Shown here in pieces: positions 55,301-63,266 of a stretch of 64,000 bases of DNA. Source of the DNA: UBA964 sp031382085 (GTDB lineage Bacteria; Pseudomonadota; Gammaproteobacteria; Steroidobacterales; Steroidobacteraceae); contig JANMYM010000030.1 in the NCBI GenBank assembly GCA_031382085.1, positions 1-64,000 on the forward strand, read 5' to 3'. A program made the position numbers and the translations under genes. Under the pieces are notes generated by a model. It had not been told where the DNA came from. It was given only the letters and a program-made list of their open reading frames with translations, and made no database searches. Within the stretch, counting starts at the first letter, position 1, and each line of letters starts with the position of its first letter.

Positions 55301-55813
55301 ACGCTCGAACAGGCCATGCGCCGGATTGACAAGGAAACACGAGCACGGTTCGAAGAGACCTTCGAGCGCATCAACAACGGCCTCAAGGAAAAATTTCCGC
55401 GCCTGTTTGGCGGCGGGCATGCCTATCTGGAGCTGGTCGGCGACGACCCATTGAATGCAGGGGTCGCCGTCATGGCCCGGCCACCGGGCAAACGCAACGT
55501 GACGATTTCGCAATTGTCGGGCGGCGAAAAGGCGCTGACCGCGGTCGCGCTGGTATTTGCGATTTTCGAATTGAATCCCGCACCATTCTGTCTGCTCGAT
55601 GAGGTCGACGCCCCGCTCGATGAGCATAACGTTGGCCGCTTCTGCGACATCGTGCGCGACATGGCGCAACGCGTGCAGTTCATATTCATTACGCACAACA
55701 AGGCCACCATGGAGCTGGCGTCGCAGTTGATTGGCGTGACGATGAGCGAACCCGGTGTTTCACGCCTGGTTTCCGTCGACATCGACGCAGCACTGCGGAT
55801 GGCGGCCAGTTGA
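52313..55813 (+). CDS. smc: Chromosome segregation protein SMC
   Basis: 1166 residues. Starts MRLVRIKLAGFKSFVDPT. Walker A is VVGPNGCGKSNVIDAVRWVMG; long coiled coils (about 170-500 and 660-1000) flank a hinge (about 510-640) that includes the VETVLGDYLEAVCVDGF and LAEALAQRSRLAGG segments. The C-terminal head has the signature QLSGGEKALTAVALVFAIF and Walker B FCLLDEVDAPLDEHN. Condensin-type SMC works with ScpA and ScpB, both encoded at the right end of the window. The frame is open upstream to 52175 inside queF, which I exclude. Confidence 0.97.
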   Translation: MRLVRIKLAGFKSFVDPTAIAFPSNLTGVVGPNGCGKSNVIDAVRWVMGELSAKHLRGDSMADVIFNGSNARKPVGTASVELVFDNADGKISGPYAAYSEVSLRRQVSRDGSSNYFINGARCRRKDITQLFLGTGLGSRSYAIIEQGMISRVIEAKTEDMRAFVEEAAGISRYKERRRETEARIRDTRENLERLQDVRDEVDKQIRHLQRQAATARRYQALKDEERKLHAELLALRLRELDSGSEVQDSAVRAGDIALQAALAELRASEAALETQRQFQGETSERVSQVQGRYYSLGADVSRHEQQIQHTREMRERQRAELAQLRNSIGELASHVARDESDLVTIRNELETLAPGLAQAGASDQAARTALSAAEAGLQQAQHSWEEFNAGLGAARQTVQVERARIEQLENQIRRLQAQADRLSLERDALATQEANALLGDLASRESMARRASEGLTAALTAALGDVQSTRANQLRLETELESARLRREKARAEMLSVEALQQAALRRAEGNAAGWLATHGLAQKARLAENLSVDAGWERAVETVLGDYLEAVCVDGFDSLQEALAGLGDGRLALLDTAGGSAAASAGSLAERARGPAAVLDLLGRVRTAGSLAEALAQRSRLAGGESLVTARGEWLGRNWLRVNRGAGGHEGVLEREHRLKDLRSLCQGCDGQVTIIEQTLVDVRQTLLAAERQRDATQEQIQSAHRDHSELLGQLEASRARSQETVQRRQRLENESAEVLRERDETQAALTRAHAELERGLAVLGELDQRQPELIAERETRRDDLQRCRASAERTQLVLRDLMIRSEGRRSSETSLALGLGRMAEQRQQLDVRVLGLESELVVCDAPIVELEGELQGLLAQRLDVEAEFAAVRRAQDEADSEMRRLDEQRVSGEQRVSETRTGLETARMTAQETRVRRESIAEQFAATNFVLAEVLAGLAEAANTIDWDTALAERRQDIEKLGQVNLAAIDELRDNTQRKEYLDSQYTDLTSALDTLEQAMRRIDKETRARFEETFERINNGLKEKFPRLFGGGHAYLELVGDDPLNAGVAVMARPPGKRNVTISQLSGGEKALTAVALVFAIFELNPAPFCLLDEVDAPLDEHNVGRFCDIVRDMAQRVQFIFITHNKATMELASQLIGVTMSEPGVSRLVSVDIDAALRMAAS

Positions 55814-55841
55814 GTCATGAACGAATTGAGTCATGAGCGAG
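55810..55841 (+). repeat. 16-base imperfect tandem repeat at the smc/zipA junction
   Basis: Two 16-base units, TTGAGTCATGAACGAA and TTGAGTCATGAGCGAG, differ at two positions. The first unit contains the smc stop and an ATG in another frame, the second contains the zipA ATG (55833). This looks like a small duplication of the zipA start region. Confidence 0.7.
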
Positions 55842-56630
55842 TTGCGTCTTAGCCTGCTGGCGCTGGGCGTTGGCTTTTTGCTCGGGCTTGCAGCCTGGGA
55901 GTGGTGGCGCAGGCGCCGTGCCGCCGCGCAGGCACGTCACGACAGCGAGATAACGGGTATTGCAGCCTTCGATCAATCCGACGACTCTGCCCACGACCGG
56001 CTGGCGGCGGCGCCCTCCATTGTCCCGGTCGGCCGTGACCCGGTGTTAGGTTCGTTGCCGATGGTGGATGTCGGCGAGCAGCTCGATTCGCAGATTCAGG
56101 CGGATGTTGACAGCTACGGACTCGCCGATGCGGACACAGTCGTTCTCAACACCGCTGATTTCGGCAAGTCGCCGGAATTGCGTATCGAGTGGCCGGATGA
56201 AACGCAGCGGCAGATCCTGGGTCTGCGGGTTATCGCCCGGCCGGGCACCCGATTTTCCGGCATGCGCGTGCGTCAGGCGCTGGTCGGTGATGGCTATCTC
56301 TATGGCGAGATGCGGATCTTCCACCGCGCCGGTGTCGATGGGCGGGTGATCCTGAGCGCCGCCAACCTGAATAAACCCGGTTACTTTGAACTCGAAAAAA
56401 TCGATTCCCAGACCTTTTCCGGTCTGAACCTGTTTGCAGTGCTCCCGGGTCCGTTGCCTGCGGTGCAGGCATTCGAGCTTTTGTTAGGTTCTGCACGCGC
56501 GCTGTCGCAGCGCCTGGGTGGCGACATGGCCGAAACCAACGGCGCGCGCTTGACCGATGAACGTACGCTGGAATTGCGCGCCGGCTTGCGCGATACGGCG
56601 CCTATGCAGCGGGCTGCCGGCGCAGACTGA
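55833..56630 (+). CDS. zipA: Cell division protein ZipA
   Basis: 265 residues. An N-terminal membrane anchor (RLSLLALGVGFLLGLAAWEW) is followed by a basic patch (WRRRRAAAQARH) and a linker shorter than in E. coli. The C-terminal ZipA domain starts about residue 125: ILGLRVIARPGTRFSGMRV, GMRV... QALVGDGYLYGEMRIFHR, and FSGLNLFAVLPGPLPAVQAF. ZipA tethers FtsZ to the inner membrane. The smc-zipA-ligA order is typical for gammaproteobacteria. Confidence 0.92.
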   Translation: MSELRLSLLALGVGFLLGLAAWEWWRRRRAAAQARHDSEITGIAAFDQSDDSAHDRLAAAPSIVPVGRDPVLGSLPMVDVGEQLDSQIQADVDSYGLADADTVVLNTADFGKSPELRIEWPDETQRQILGLRVIARPGTRFSGMRVRQALVGDGYLYGEMRIFHRAGVDGRVILSAANLNKPGYFELEKIDSQTFSGLNLFAVLPGPLPAVQAFELLLGSARALSQRLGGDMAETNGARLTDERTLELRAGLRDTAPMQRAAGAD

Positions 56631-56650
56631 AGCGGCGCGACGTGGGCGCC

Positions 56651-58690
56651 ATGCGGCCGCAGCTGGATGAGGCGAGGGCTCGTCATGCCGAGCTCTGCGG
56701 GCAGATTGCCTATCATAATTATCGCTATCACGCACTCGATGAGCCCGAGGTATCGGACGCCGTCTACGACAACCTGATGCGCGAGCTGCTGGCGCTCGAA
56801 GCGGGCTGGCCGGAGCTCGTCGGCCCGGCGAGTCCGAGCCAGCGAGTTGGCGACACACCACGCGCCGGCATCGCGGAGATCGTGCATCGGCTGCCGATGC
56901 TGTCGCTGGAGAACGCCTTCAGCGATGACGAAGTCGCGGCCTTTGATCGGCGCATCCATGAACGCCTGGCAGTCGATTCAGACATCGAGTATGCCGCCGA
57001 GCCGAAACTGGATGGACTCGCGATCGCGCTCTTTTACCGTGGCGGACGCCTCGAATATGCGGCAACCCGTGGCGACGGCACCACTGGCGAGGATGTCACG
57101 CCTAACGTACGGACCATCCGCGCGGTGCCGCTTCAGTTGCTGGGTAGTCCGCCGCACGAACTCGAGGTTCGCGGCGAAGTATTCATGCCGACGGCAGGTT
57201 TCAAAAAGATGAACGAGGAAGCCGCGGCACGAGGCGACAAGACCTATGTCAATCCGCGCAACGCGGCGGCCGGCATCGTGCGGCAGCTGGATCCGCGCGT
57301 TAGCGCGTCGCGGCCGCTGGATATTTTCTTCTATGCGCTCGGCGTGGTGCTGGGCGCCGAGCCACCCGCGCGCCAGACCGATCTGCTGGCCTGGCTGCGC
57401 GGTCTGGGTCTCAAGACTTGCCCGGAGGCGCGGTCGGTGCGAGGACTGGCGGGTTGCCTGGCCTATTACCGCAGCATCGGTGAGCGACGCGAGCGCTTGC
57501 CGTATCAGATCGATGGCGTCGTCTATAAGGTCGAGGAGCGCGCGCTGCAGGCGCAGCTTGGTTTCGTGTCGCGTGCACCGCGCTGGCAGATCGCGCACAA
57601 GTTTCCCGCGGAAGAGGTGGAAACGGAGCTGCGCGACGTCGAGTTCCAGGTCGGGCGTACAGGAGCTTTGACGCCGGTCGCGCGTCTTGCGCCGATCTTT
57701 GTCGGCGGCGTCACCGTCAGCAACGCGACGCTGCATAACATGGATGAAGTTGAGCGCAAGGACGTACGCATCGGCGACTGGGTTGTGGTGCGGCGCGCCG
57801 GGGATGTGATCCCGGAGGTCGCGCGCGTGCTCAAGGAACGCCGCCCGGCCGACGCGCGGCCGGTGCGCCTGCCGGAAACCTGTCCGGTGTGCAATTCCCC
57901 GGTGCGGCGCGACACCGACGCGGCGGTCGCGCGTTGCACCGGCGGCTATAGCTGCGTCGCGCAGCGCAAGGAGGCCTTGCGGCATTTCGCGTCGCGACGC
58001 GCGATGAATATCGAAGGGCTTGGCGAAAAACTGATCGACCAATTGGTGGATGCGGACCTGCTGCGCACGCCCGCCGATATTTTCCGTTTGAGCGCGCCGC
58101 AACTGGCGGCGCTGGATCGCATGGGCGACAAGTCGGCCGCCAAGCTCGTGGCAGCTATTGCCGACAGCCGCGCGACGACATTGCCGCGTCTGCTTTTTGC
58201 GCTGGGCATACGCGATGTCGGTGAGGCAACGGCCCTGGCGCTCGCACGGCACTTTGGCGACCTGCCGCTTTTGTTAGCTGCGGATGCCGCGGCGATCGAA
58301 ACGGTACCGGATGTCGGGCCGGTAATCGCCGCAAACCTCGCGGCTTATATCCAGGACCCGGCGCATCTGCGGCTGTTGCAGGAGTTACGCGAATTGGGGC
58401 TGCACTGGCCGACGATTACCGAGCCCGCGGCCGCGGCCCAGCCGCTCGCGGGCCGGACCTACGTGCTGACGGGGACGCTGCAGAATTCTACGCGTGAAGG
58501 CGCCGAGGAAAAATTGCTGGCCCTCGGCGCAAAGGTTTCGAGTAGCGTGTCGCGCAAGACCACTGCCGTGATTGCTGGCAGAGACGCGGGTTCCAAGCTG
58601 AAGAAAGCCGCTGAGCTTTCGGTGCCGGTGCTCGACGAGGCGGAGCTTGAAAAAATCCTGGCGGCCGGGAACGGTCGCCAGGAACCCTGA
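56651..58690 (+). CDS. ligA: NAD-dependent DNA ligase LigA
   Basis: 679 residues from the ATG at 56651 (a GTG at 56642 would add three). The N-terminal Ia domain has IAYHNYRYHALDEPEVSDA. The adenylated Lys is in AEPKLDGLAIALFYRGG, followed by ATRGDGTTGEDVTPNVRTI. The OB fold, a four-Cys zinc finger (CPVCNSPV and CTGGYSCVAQ), helix-hairpin-helix repeats and a C-terminal BRCT domain (YVLTGTLQNSTREGAEEKL) follow. It seals nicks in replication and repair using NAD+. Confidence 0.97.
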   Translation: MRPQLDEARARHAELCGQIAYHNYRYHALDEPEVSDAVYDNLMRELLALEAGWPELVGPASPSQRVGDTPRAGIAEIVHRLPMLSLENAFSDDEVAAFDRRIHERLAVDSDIEYAAEPKLDGLAIALFYRGGRLEYAATRGDGTTGEDVTPNVRTIRAVPLQLLGSPPHELEVRGEVFMPTAGFKKMNEEAAARGDKTYVNPRNAAAGIVRQLDPRVSASRPLDIFFYALGVVLGAEPPARQTDLLAWLRGLGLKTCPEARSVRGLAGCLAYYRSIGERRERLPYQIDGVVYKVEERALQAQLGFVSRAPRWQIAHKFPAEEVETELRDVEFQVGRTGALTPVARLAPIFVGGVTVSNATLHNMDEVERKDVRIGDWVVVRRAGDVIPEVARVLKERRPADARPVRLPETCPVCNSPVRRDTDAAVARCTGGYSCVAQRKEALRHFASRRAMNIEGLGEKLIDQLVDADLLRTPADIFRLSAPQLAALDRMGDKSAAKLVAAIADSRATTLPRLLFALGIRDVGEATALALARHFGDLPLLLAADAAAIETVPDVGPVIAANLAAYIQDPAHLRLLQELRELGLHWPTITEPAAAAQPLAGRTYVLTGTLQNSTREGAEEKLLALGAKVSSSVSRKTTAVIAGRDAGSKLKKAAELSVPVLDEAELEKILAAGNGRQEP

Positions 58691-58693
58691 CAA

Positions 58694-59512
58694 TTACTTG
58701 CGTTCAACCTTGGCGGCCTTCAGCAATTCATCCGTGTAGCTCTTGACCTTCTTGGTGAGCACGATCTGCACCAGGCGTTCCTTGACCTGGTCAAACGTCG
58801 GCAGCGTTGCTTCGCGGGTTTCGTCGACTTTCAGAATATGAAAACCGAACTGCGTGCGCACCGGGGTGGTCGTGAACGCGCCTTTCTTCAGACCTAACAA
58901 AGCCTGGATGAATGGCGGCGGCAGCGCGCTGGCCGGCGACACCCAGCCAAGATCGCCACCGCGTGGCTTGGACTGCGCATCCGCGGACTCCGCGGCAGCG
59001 AGCTTTTCAAAACTCTCGCCCTTCTGCAGGCGCGCAACCAGTTTGTTCGCGAGTTCTTCGGACTGCACCAGGATATGACGTACATGAAATTCGGTGCGTG
59101 GCGCAGCGGCCATCTGCGCATCGTATTCCGCTCGCAATTCCTGTTCAGTCGGCTCCTTGCCTTTCAGGTAGTTGGCGCTCACGGTTCGCTGCAGCACTTC
59201 CAGGCGCGATAGTTCCAGCATCGCGAGCGTGGTCTTGTCTTTGGTAACGCCCTGTTTATCGGCGTCATCCGCCAACAGTTGCATGCGCACCAGCGCATCG
59301 ACGGCTTCCGAACGTTGTTCGGGCGAGAGTTCGGACAGGTTGCGGCCAACCGCAGCCTTGACGTAAGTCTCGAGCAGGTCGGCGCCGAGCGCCTTGCCAT
59401 TGACAGTGGCTACGGGCGCTGCCGGCGCAGCGGCGGGTGCCTCGGCGGGCTTCTGTTTACAGGCTGCCACCAGGGCAAGCGCGGCGAGGGGGAGCAATAA
59501 ACGGGTTTTCAT
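58694..59512 (-). CDS. Parvulin-type peptidyl-prolyl isomerase, lipoprotein
   Basis: 272 residues. Signal peptide with lipobox VAAC (Cys about 18), then an Ala/Pro-rich linker. A SurA/PrsA-like helical N-terminal region (LLETYVKAAVGRNLSELSPE, RSEAVDALVRMQLLADDA) precedes a parvulin rotamase domain: FHVRHILVQSEELANKL, GGDLGWVSPASALPPPF and RTQFGFHILKVDE. Probably an outer-membrane or inner-membrane anchored folding factor; no known gene name can be given. It converges with ligA: its stop is 3 bases after the ligA stop. Confidence 0.88.
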   Translation of the reverse strand: MKTRLLLPLAALALVAACKQKPAEAPAAAPAAPVATVNGKALGADLLETYVKAAVGRNLSELSPEQRSEAVDALVRMQLLADDADKQGVTKDKTTLAMLELSRLEVLQRTVSANYLKGKEPTEQELRAEYDAQMAAAPRTEFHVRHILVQSEELANKLVARLQKGESFEKLAAAESADAQSKPRGGDLGWVSPASALPPPFIQALLGLKKGAFTTTPVRTQFGFHILKVDETREATLPTFDQVKERLVQIVLTKKVKSYTDELLKAAKVERK

Positions 59513-59554
59513 GTCGTGAGTTCTCGGTAAGGGTATCGGTCGGCAAAACGCCTA

Positions 59555-59830
59555 TTATGAAGGCAGCCGGGCATCAATCGAAAGAGCATGGATGCCGCCT
59601 CGGCCCATCAGGGGCGCCAATGCGTCATAAACCAGCTGGTGCCTTGCCAGGGGCGGCAGACCCTGGAACCGGCTGCTGCGCACCGACACTTTGTAGTGGC
59701 CACCTTCCCGGGCGCCCGCATGGCCGGCGTGAGCTGCACTGTCGTCCAGCACCGTCAACTCGGTCGGCGCCAGGCTGGCAATCAGCAGCGCCCGAATTCT
59801 GGCCACCCGATCAGGCGGCTGCTTGCTCAT
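59555..59830 (-). CDS. BolA family protein
   Basis: 91 residues from the ATG at 59830; a GTG at 59833 directly precedes it. The BolA fold is shown by DDSAAHAGHAG...GGHYKVSV, with conserved His residues, and by LPPLARHQLVYDALAPLMGR. BolA proteins partner monothiol glutaredoxins in Fe-S handling or act in stress and morphology. It overlaps the end of yciB by about 20 bases. Confidence 0.88.
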   Translation of the reverse strand: MSKQPPDRVARIRALLIASLAPTELTVLDDSAAHAGHAGAREGGHYKVSVRSSRFQGLPPLARHQLVYDALAPLMGRGGIHALSIDARLPS

Positions 59831-60371
59831 CACGCAGCTCCGGCCGGCGCATGAGCCAATAGCTCAGGCACACAAAAAACCCCATGATCAGCAGCGTCAG
59901 GCCGATTGTCTTGAATCTGACCCAGACGGCTTCCGACAAATTGTTTGCCACCCACCAGTTGGCGCCTGCGATGAGCCAGTAATAGAGGCCCAGAGCCCGA
60001 TTGGCGGTGCGCCAGTTGCGCGCCTCAATGGCCTTGAATTCCGGCACCATTTCCGACATCAGGCGCTCGGCGAGCACGCGCTTGCCAATGAATTCCGAAA
60101 GCAGGTGCGCCAGTCCTAACGCCGCAAAAAGAATGGTCGGCTTCCACTGGATGAAATGCACATCGCGCAGCCACAGGGTCAGGCCGCCGAAAATCAATAC
60201 TAACAACAGGCTGAAGCCGTGCAGCGCCGGAACATGGCGCGTGCGCAGCCAGTCGATCGCGACCACGGCCAGCATTGCAATCATCAGCGCGCCCGTGGCG
60301 ACATAAATACCGGCTATCTGGTAGGCGACCAGGAATACCGCGAGCGGCGCGAGACTGAGCAGACTTTGCAT
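59811..60371 (-). CDS. yciB: Septation/envelope protein YciB (IspZ family)
   Basis: 186 residues with five membrane helices. Family landmarks are LAPLAVFLVAYQIAGIYVAT, HVPALHGFSLLLVLIFGGLT, WKPTILFAALGLAHLLSEFI and NWRTANRALGLYYWLIAGAN. YciB is an inner-membrane protein linked to cell envelope synthesis. The reading frame overlaps the bolA gene downstream and faces yciO across a 58-base divergent gap. Confidence 0.93.
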   Translation of the reverse strand: MQSLLSLAPLAVFLVAYQIAGIYVATGALMIAMLAVVAIDWLRTRHVPALHGFSLLLVLIFGGLTLWLRDVHFIQWKPTILFAALGLAHLLSEFIGKRVLAERLMSEMVPEFKAIEARNWRTANRALGLYYWLIAGANWWVANNLSEAVWVRFKTIGLTLLIMGFFVCLSYWLMRRPELRDEQAAA

Positions 60372-60429
60372 GATCGGGCTCTCTTGAGTGCAGCGCGTAT
60401 GATAACCGACCAGACCGACGGGCCATCCC

Positions 60430-61053
60430 TTGACCGAGTATTTTCGACTGCACGAGAAAAATCCAGAGCGCCGCCTGATCCTGAGGGCGGTCGACGCCGT
60501 GCGTGCCGGGGGCCTGATCGTCTATCCGACCGACAGTTGTTATGCGTTAGGTTGTCATATCGGCGACAAGGACGCGTTGGAGCGCATCCGGCGCATACGC
60601 CAAACCGACCGCCACCATCACTTCACGCTGGTGTGCCGCGACCTGACCGAAATCGCCAAATATGCGCGGGTCGATACCTGGCAGTTTCGCATTCTGAAGT
60701 CCTGCACGCCCGGCCCGTACACCTTCCTGTTGCCCGCGACCCGCGAGACGCCGCGCCGCCTGCAGCACGAAAAGCGCCGCAGCATCGGTATCCGGGTTCC
60801 GGATCATCCTGTGCCGCAGATGTTGCTGGAGGCCTTGGGCGAGCCACTGATGAGTTCGACGTTGCTGCTACCGGGCGATCATCTGCCCGTTACGGACGGC
60901 GCGGAGGCGATGGGGCGCCTGGAGAACCAGGTTGATATCATCCTGGACGGCGGCCACTGCGGCATCGAGCCGACTACCGTCGTCGATCTAATTGCGGCGC
61001 CAGCCGTGGTCACCAGGACCGGCAAAGGGCCGCTCGCGCAACTGGGCCTGTAG
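60430..61053 (+). CDS. yciO: YciO family protein (Sua5/YrdC-like fold)
   Basis: 207 residues from a TTG at 60430. It reads MTEYFRLHEKNPERRLILRA, closely matching the N-terminus of E. coli YciO and so supporting that start. YPTDSCYALGCHIGDKDALE, FTLVCRDLTEIAKYARVD, RRLQHEKRRSIGIRVPDHP and MSSTLLLPGDHLPVT follow. YrdC-fold proteins make threonylcarbamoyl-adenylate, but YciO is a paralogue whose role is not firmly known. trpS follows. Confidence 0.9.
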   Translation: MTEYFRLHEKNPERRLILRAVDAVRAGGLIVYPTDSCYALGCHIGDKDALERIRRIRQTDRHHHFTLVCRDLTEIAKYARVDTWQFRILKSCTPGPYTFLLPATRETPRRLQHEKRRSIGIRVPDHPVPQMLLEALGEPLMSSTLLLPGDHLPVTDGAEAMGRLENQVDIILDGGHCGIEPTTVVDLIAAPAVVTRTGKGPLAQLGL

Positions 61054-61081
61054 TTATCCGGGGGCTGCGACGCCGCTTCGC

Positions 61082-61087
61082 TATAAT
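61082..61087 (+). promoter_or_regulatory. TATAAT -10 element before trpS
   Basis: A perfect TATAAT lies 11 bases before the trpS ATG at 61099. I find no good -35 at 16-18 bases upstream. If used, the mRNA would begin almost at the start codon, giving a very short leader. Confidence 0.35.
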
Positions 61088-61098
61088 TCCGGCACAAC

Positions 61099-62313
61099 AT
61101 GAGCGCCACACCGCAAGCCAAACGCGTGCTTTCCGGCATGCGTCCGACCGGACAACTGCATCTCGGCAACTATCACGGCGCATTAAAAAACTGGCTGGAG
61201 CTGCAGTACCAGTATCAGTGCTTCTTTTTCGTTGCCGACTGGCACGCCCTGACAACCGGCTACGATGACACCCGCGCGCTGCCTGCGCAGACGCATGAGA
61301 TGGTCATCGACTGGCTGGCGGCTGGCGTGGATCCAGGAGTCGCCACTCTGTTCGTACAGTCACACGTGCCGGAGCACGCGGAACTGCACCTGTTGCTGTC
61401 AATGATCACGCCGCTCGGCTGGCTCGAACGCGTACCGACCTACAAGGATCAGCAGGAGGCGCTCAAGGAAAAGGACCTCGCGACCTATGGTTTTCTCGGC
61501 TATCCACTGCTGCAGTCAGCCGACATCCTGCTGTACCGAGCCTACGGTGTGCCGGTGGGCGAAGACCAGGTTGCGCATGTGGAGATCACGCGCGAGATCG
61601 CACGGCGATTCAATCATCTGTACGGACGCGAGCCGGAATTCGAGACCAAGGTCGAAAAAGCCATCAAGGGTCTAGGTGGCAAGAATGCCACGCTCTATCG
61701 CCAGTTGCGGCGCAAGTTCCAGGAGAGCGGTGACAGCGCCGCGCTCGAGAAAGCCCGGGCTCTGGTCGACAGCAACACCCGGCTGACGGTGGCCGATCGC
61801 GAGCGCTTGTTAGGGTTTCTGGAAGGCGATAGCGTGGCAATTCTGCCGGAGCCGCAGGTGCTGCTGACCCGCACACCCAGGTTGCCGGGGCTGGATGGCC
61901 GCAAGATGTCCAAGTCCTATGGCAACACCATCGGACTGCGCGAAGATCCGGACCAGGTTGCTAACAAACTGAAAACCATGCAGACCGATCCGGCACGCGT
62001 GCGGCGTACCGACCCGGGCGATCCGGACAAGTGCCCGGTATTCGATCTGCATAATGTCTATTCCGACGACAAGACGCGCGAGTGGGCGGCGGCCGGATGC
62101 CGCAGTGCCGGTATCGGCTGCCTCGAATGCAAGAAACCGCTGATCGAGCGCGTGCTGGAGGACATACAGGCGATGCGTAAACGGGCGCAGGAATTTGTCG
62201 ACAATCCGGAAGTAGTGCGTACCATACTCGCCGAAGGCAGTGAGAAGGCCCGCGAGGCGGCGCGCGAAACGCTCGATGCTGTCCGGCGCGCAATGCATCT
62301 GCGCGAAGCCTGA
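61099..62313 (+). CDS. trpS: Tryptophanyl-tRNA synthetase
   Basis: 404 residues, longer than the ~334 of E. coli. The class I HIGH-like motif is GQLHLGNYHGALKNW, followed by FFVADWHALTTGYDD, and the KMSKS motif is LDGRKMSKSYGNT. An extra segment of about 65 residues (around YRQLRRKFQESGDSAAL to LTVADRERLLGFLEGD) lies between the Rossmann domain and KMSKS; similar insertions occur in some other proteobacterial TrpRS. It has its own TATAAT upstream. Confidence 0.95.
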   Translation: MSATPQAKRVLSGMRPTGQLHLGNYHGALKNWLELQYQYQCFFFVADWHALTTGYDDTRALPAQTHEMVIDWLAAGVDPGVATLFVQSHVPEHAELHLLLSMITPLGWLERVPTYKDQQEALKEKDLATYGFLGYPLLQSADILLYRAYGVPVGEDQVAHVEITREIARRFNHLYGREPEFETKVEKAIKGLGGKNATLYRQLRRKFQESGDSAALEKARALVDSNTRLTVADRERLLGFLEGDSVAILPEPQVLLTRTPRLPGLDGRKMSKSYGNTIGLREDPDQVANKLKTMQTDPARVRRTDPGDPDKCPVFDLHNVYSDDKTREWAAAGCRSAGIGCLECKKPLIERVLEDIQAMRKRAQEFVDNPEVVRTILAEGSEKAREAARETLDAVRRAMHLREA

Positions 62314-62348
62314 ATACGCTGTCAGTTGTTCCAGTCCGGAGCCAGGCT

Positions 62349-63266
62349 TTGGGAAAATCCGATCTCAAATTAGTCGTTGACCGCAAGGCTGAGGACCACG
62401 CCGCGCAGCCCGTGCTGTCGCCGGAACAGGTCGAAATGCCCTTTGCGCTCGTGCATGGTGAGCCCATGACGAACGTGCCGCGTGATCTCTACATCCCTCC
62501 TCAGGCCATGGAAGTCTTCCTCGACGCCTTCGAGGGGCCGCTTGATCTCCTGCTGTACTTGATACGCCGCCAGAATCTCAATGTGCTCGATATTCCGATC
62601 GCACCGATCACCAGGCAGTACATGGAGTACATCGAGCTGATGCAGGAGTTGCAGCTGGAACTCGCGGGTGAGTACATGCTGATGGCCGCGACGCTGGCCG
62701 AGATCAAGAGCCGTATGTTGTTGCCCCGGTCCACGGATGCAACTGACGAGGAATCCGACCCGCGTGCAGAGCTGGTGCGGCGTTTGCAGGAATACGAGCG
62801 TTTCAAGCGCGCGGCCGAGGGTATCGACAAGCTGCCACGCCTGGAACGCGATGTGTTTCAGGCCGACGTCGCCGCTGAGCTGCCGCGCCCAGCCAGCAGT
62901 CTGCCGCAGCTGCAATTGCAGGAAATGATTGTGGCGTTTCGCGACGTGGTGTCGCGGGCGGCCATGTTTGCGCATCATCATGTGCAACGGGAGCGGCTCT
63001 CGGTGCGCGAGCGCATGTCCGACGTTCTGGCCAGCATCCAGAAGAGCGCCTTCGTTGAATTCCAGCACCTGTTCAAAGTTGAGGAAGGCCGGATGGGCGT
63101 CACGGTCACCTTTGTGGCGCTGCTGGAGTTGCTACGGGAGGGTATGATTGAGCTGGTGCAGGCCGAGGCTTTTGGCCCGCTGCATGTGCGCGCCGCCGGA
63201 CCGCAACATGGGTTGCGGCTGGTCAGCGATACTGAGATGCAACCAACCTCTGTAGCCGACGAATGA
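62349..63266 (+). CDS. scpA: Segregation and condensation protein A
   Basis: 305 residues from TTG at 62349, with GGAG 8 bases upstream; an ATG at 62436 is an alternative. The core begins with FEGPLDLLLYLIRRQNLNVL, followed by IAPITRQYMEYIELM, AGEYMLMAATLAEIKSRMLL, and LVRRLQEYERFKRAAEGI. The C-terminal winged helix is VEEGRMGVTVTFVALLELLR. ScpA is the kleisin that bridges SMC heads. The stop overlaps the scpB start (ATGA). Confidence 0.95.
   Translation: MGKSDLKLVVDRKAEDHAAQPVLSPEQVEMPFALVHGEPMTNVPRDLYIPPQAMEVFLDAFEGPLDLLLYLIRRQNLNVLDIPIAPITRQYMEYIELMQELQLELAGEYMLMAATLAEIKSRMLLPRSTDATDEESDPRAELVRRLQEYERFKRAAEGIDKLPRLERDVFQADVAAELPRPASSLPQLQLQEMIVAFRDVVSRAAMFAHHHVQRERLSVRERMSDVLASIQKSAFVEFQHLFKVEEGRMGVTVTFVALLELLREGMIELVQAEAFGPLHVRAAGPQHGLRLVSDTEMQPTSVADE

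Noticed and set aside
56978..58252. Minus-strand open frame opposite ligA (about 424 residues)
   Set aside because: Antisense to LigA, which carries all expected motifs; no independent support.
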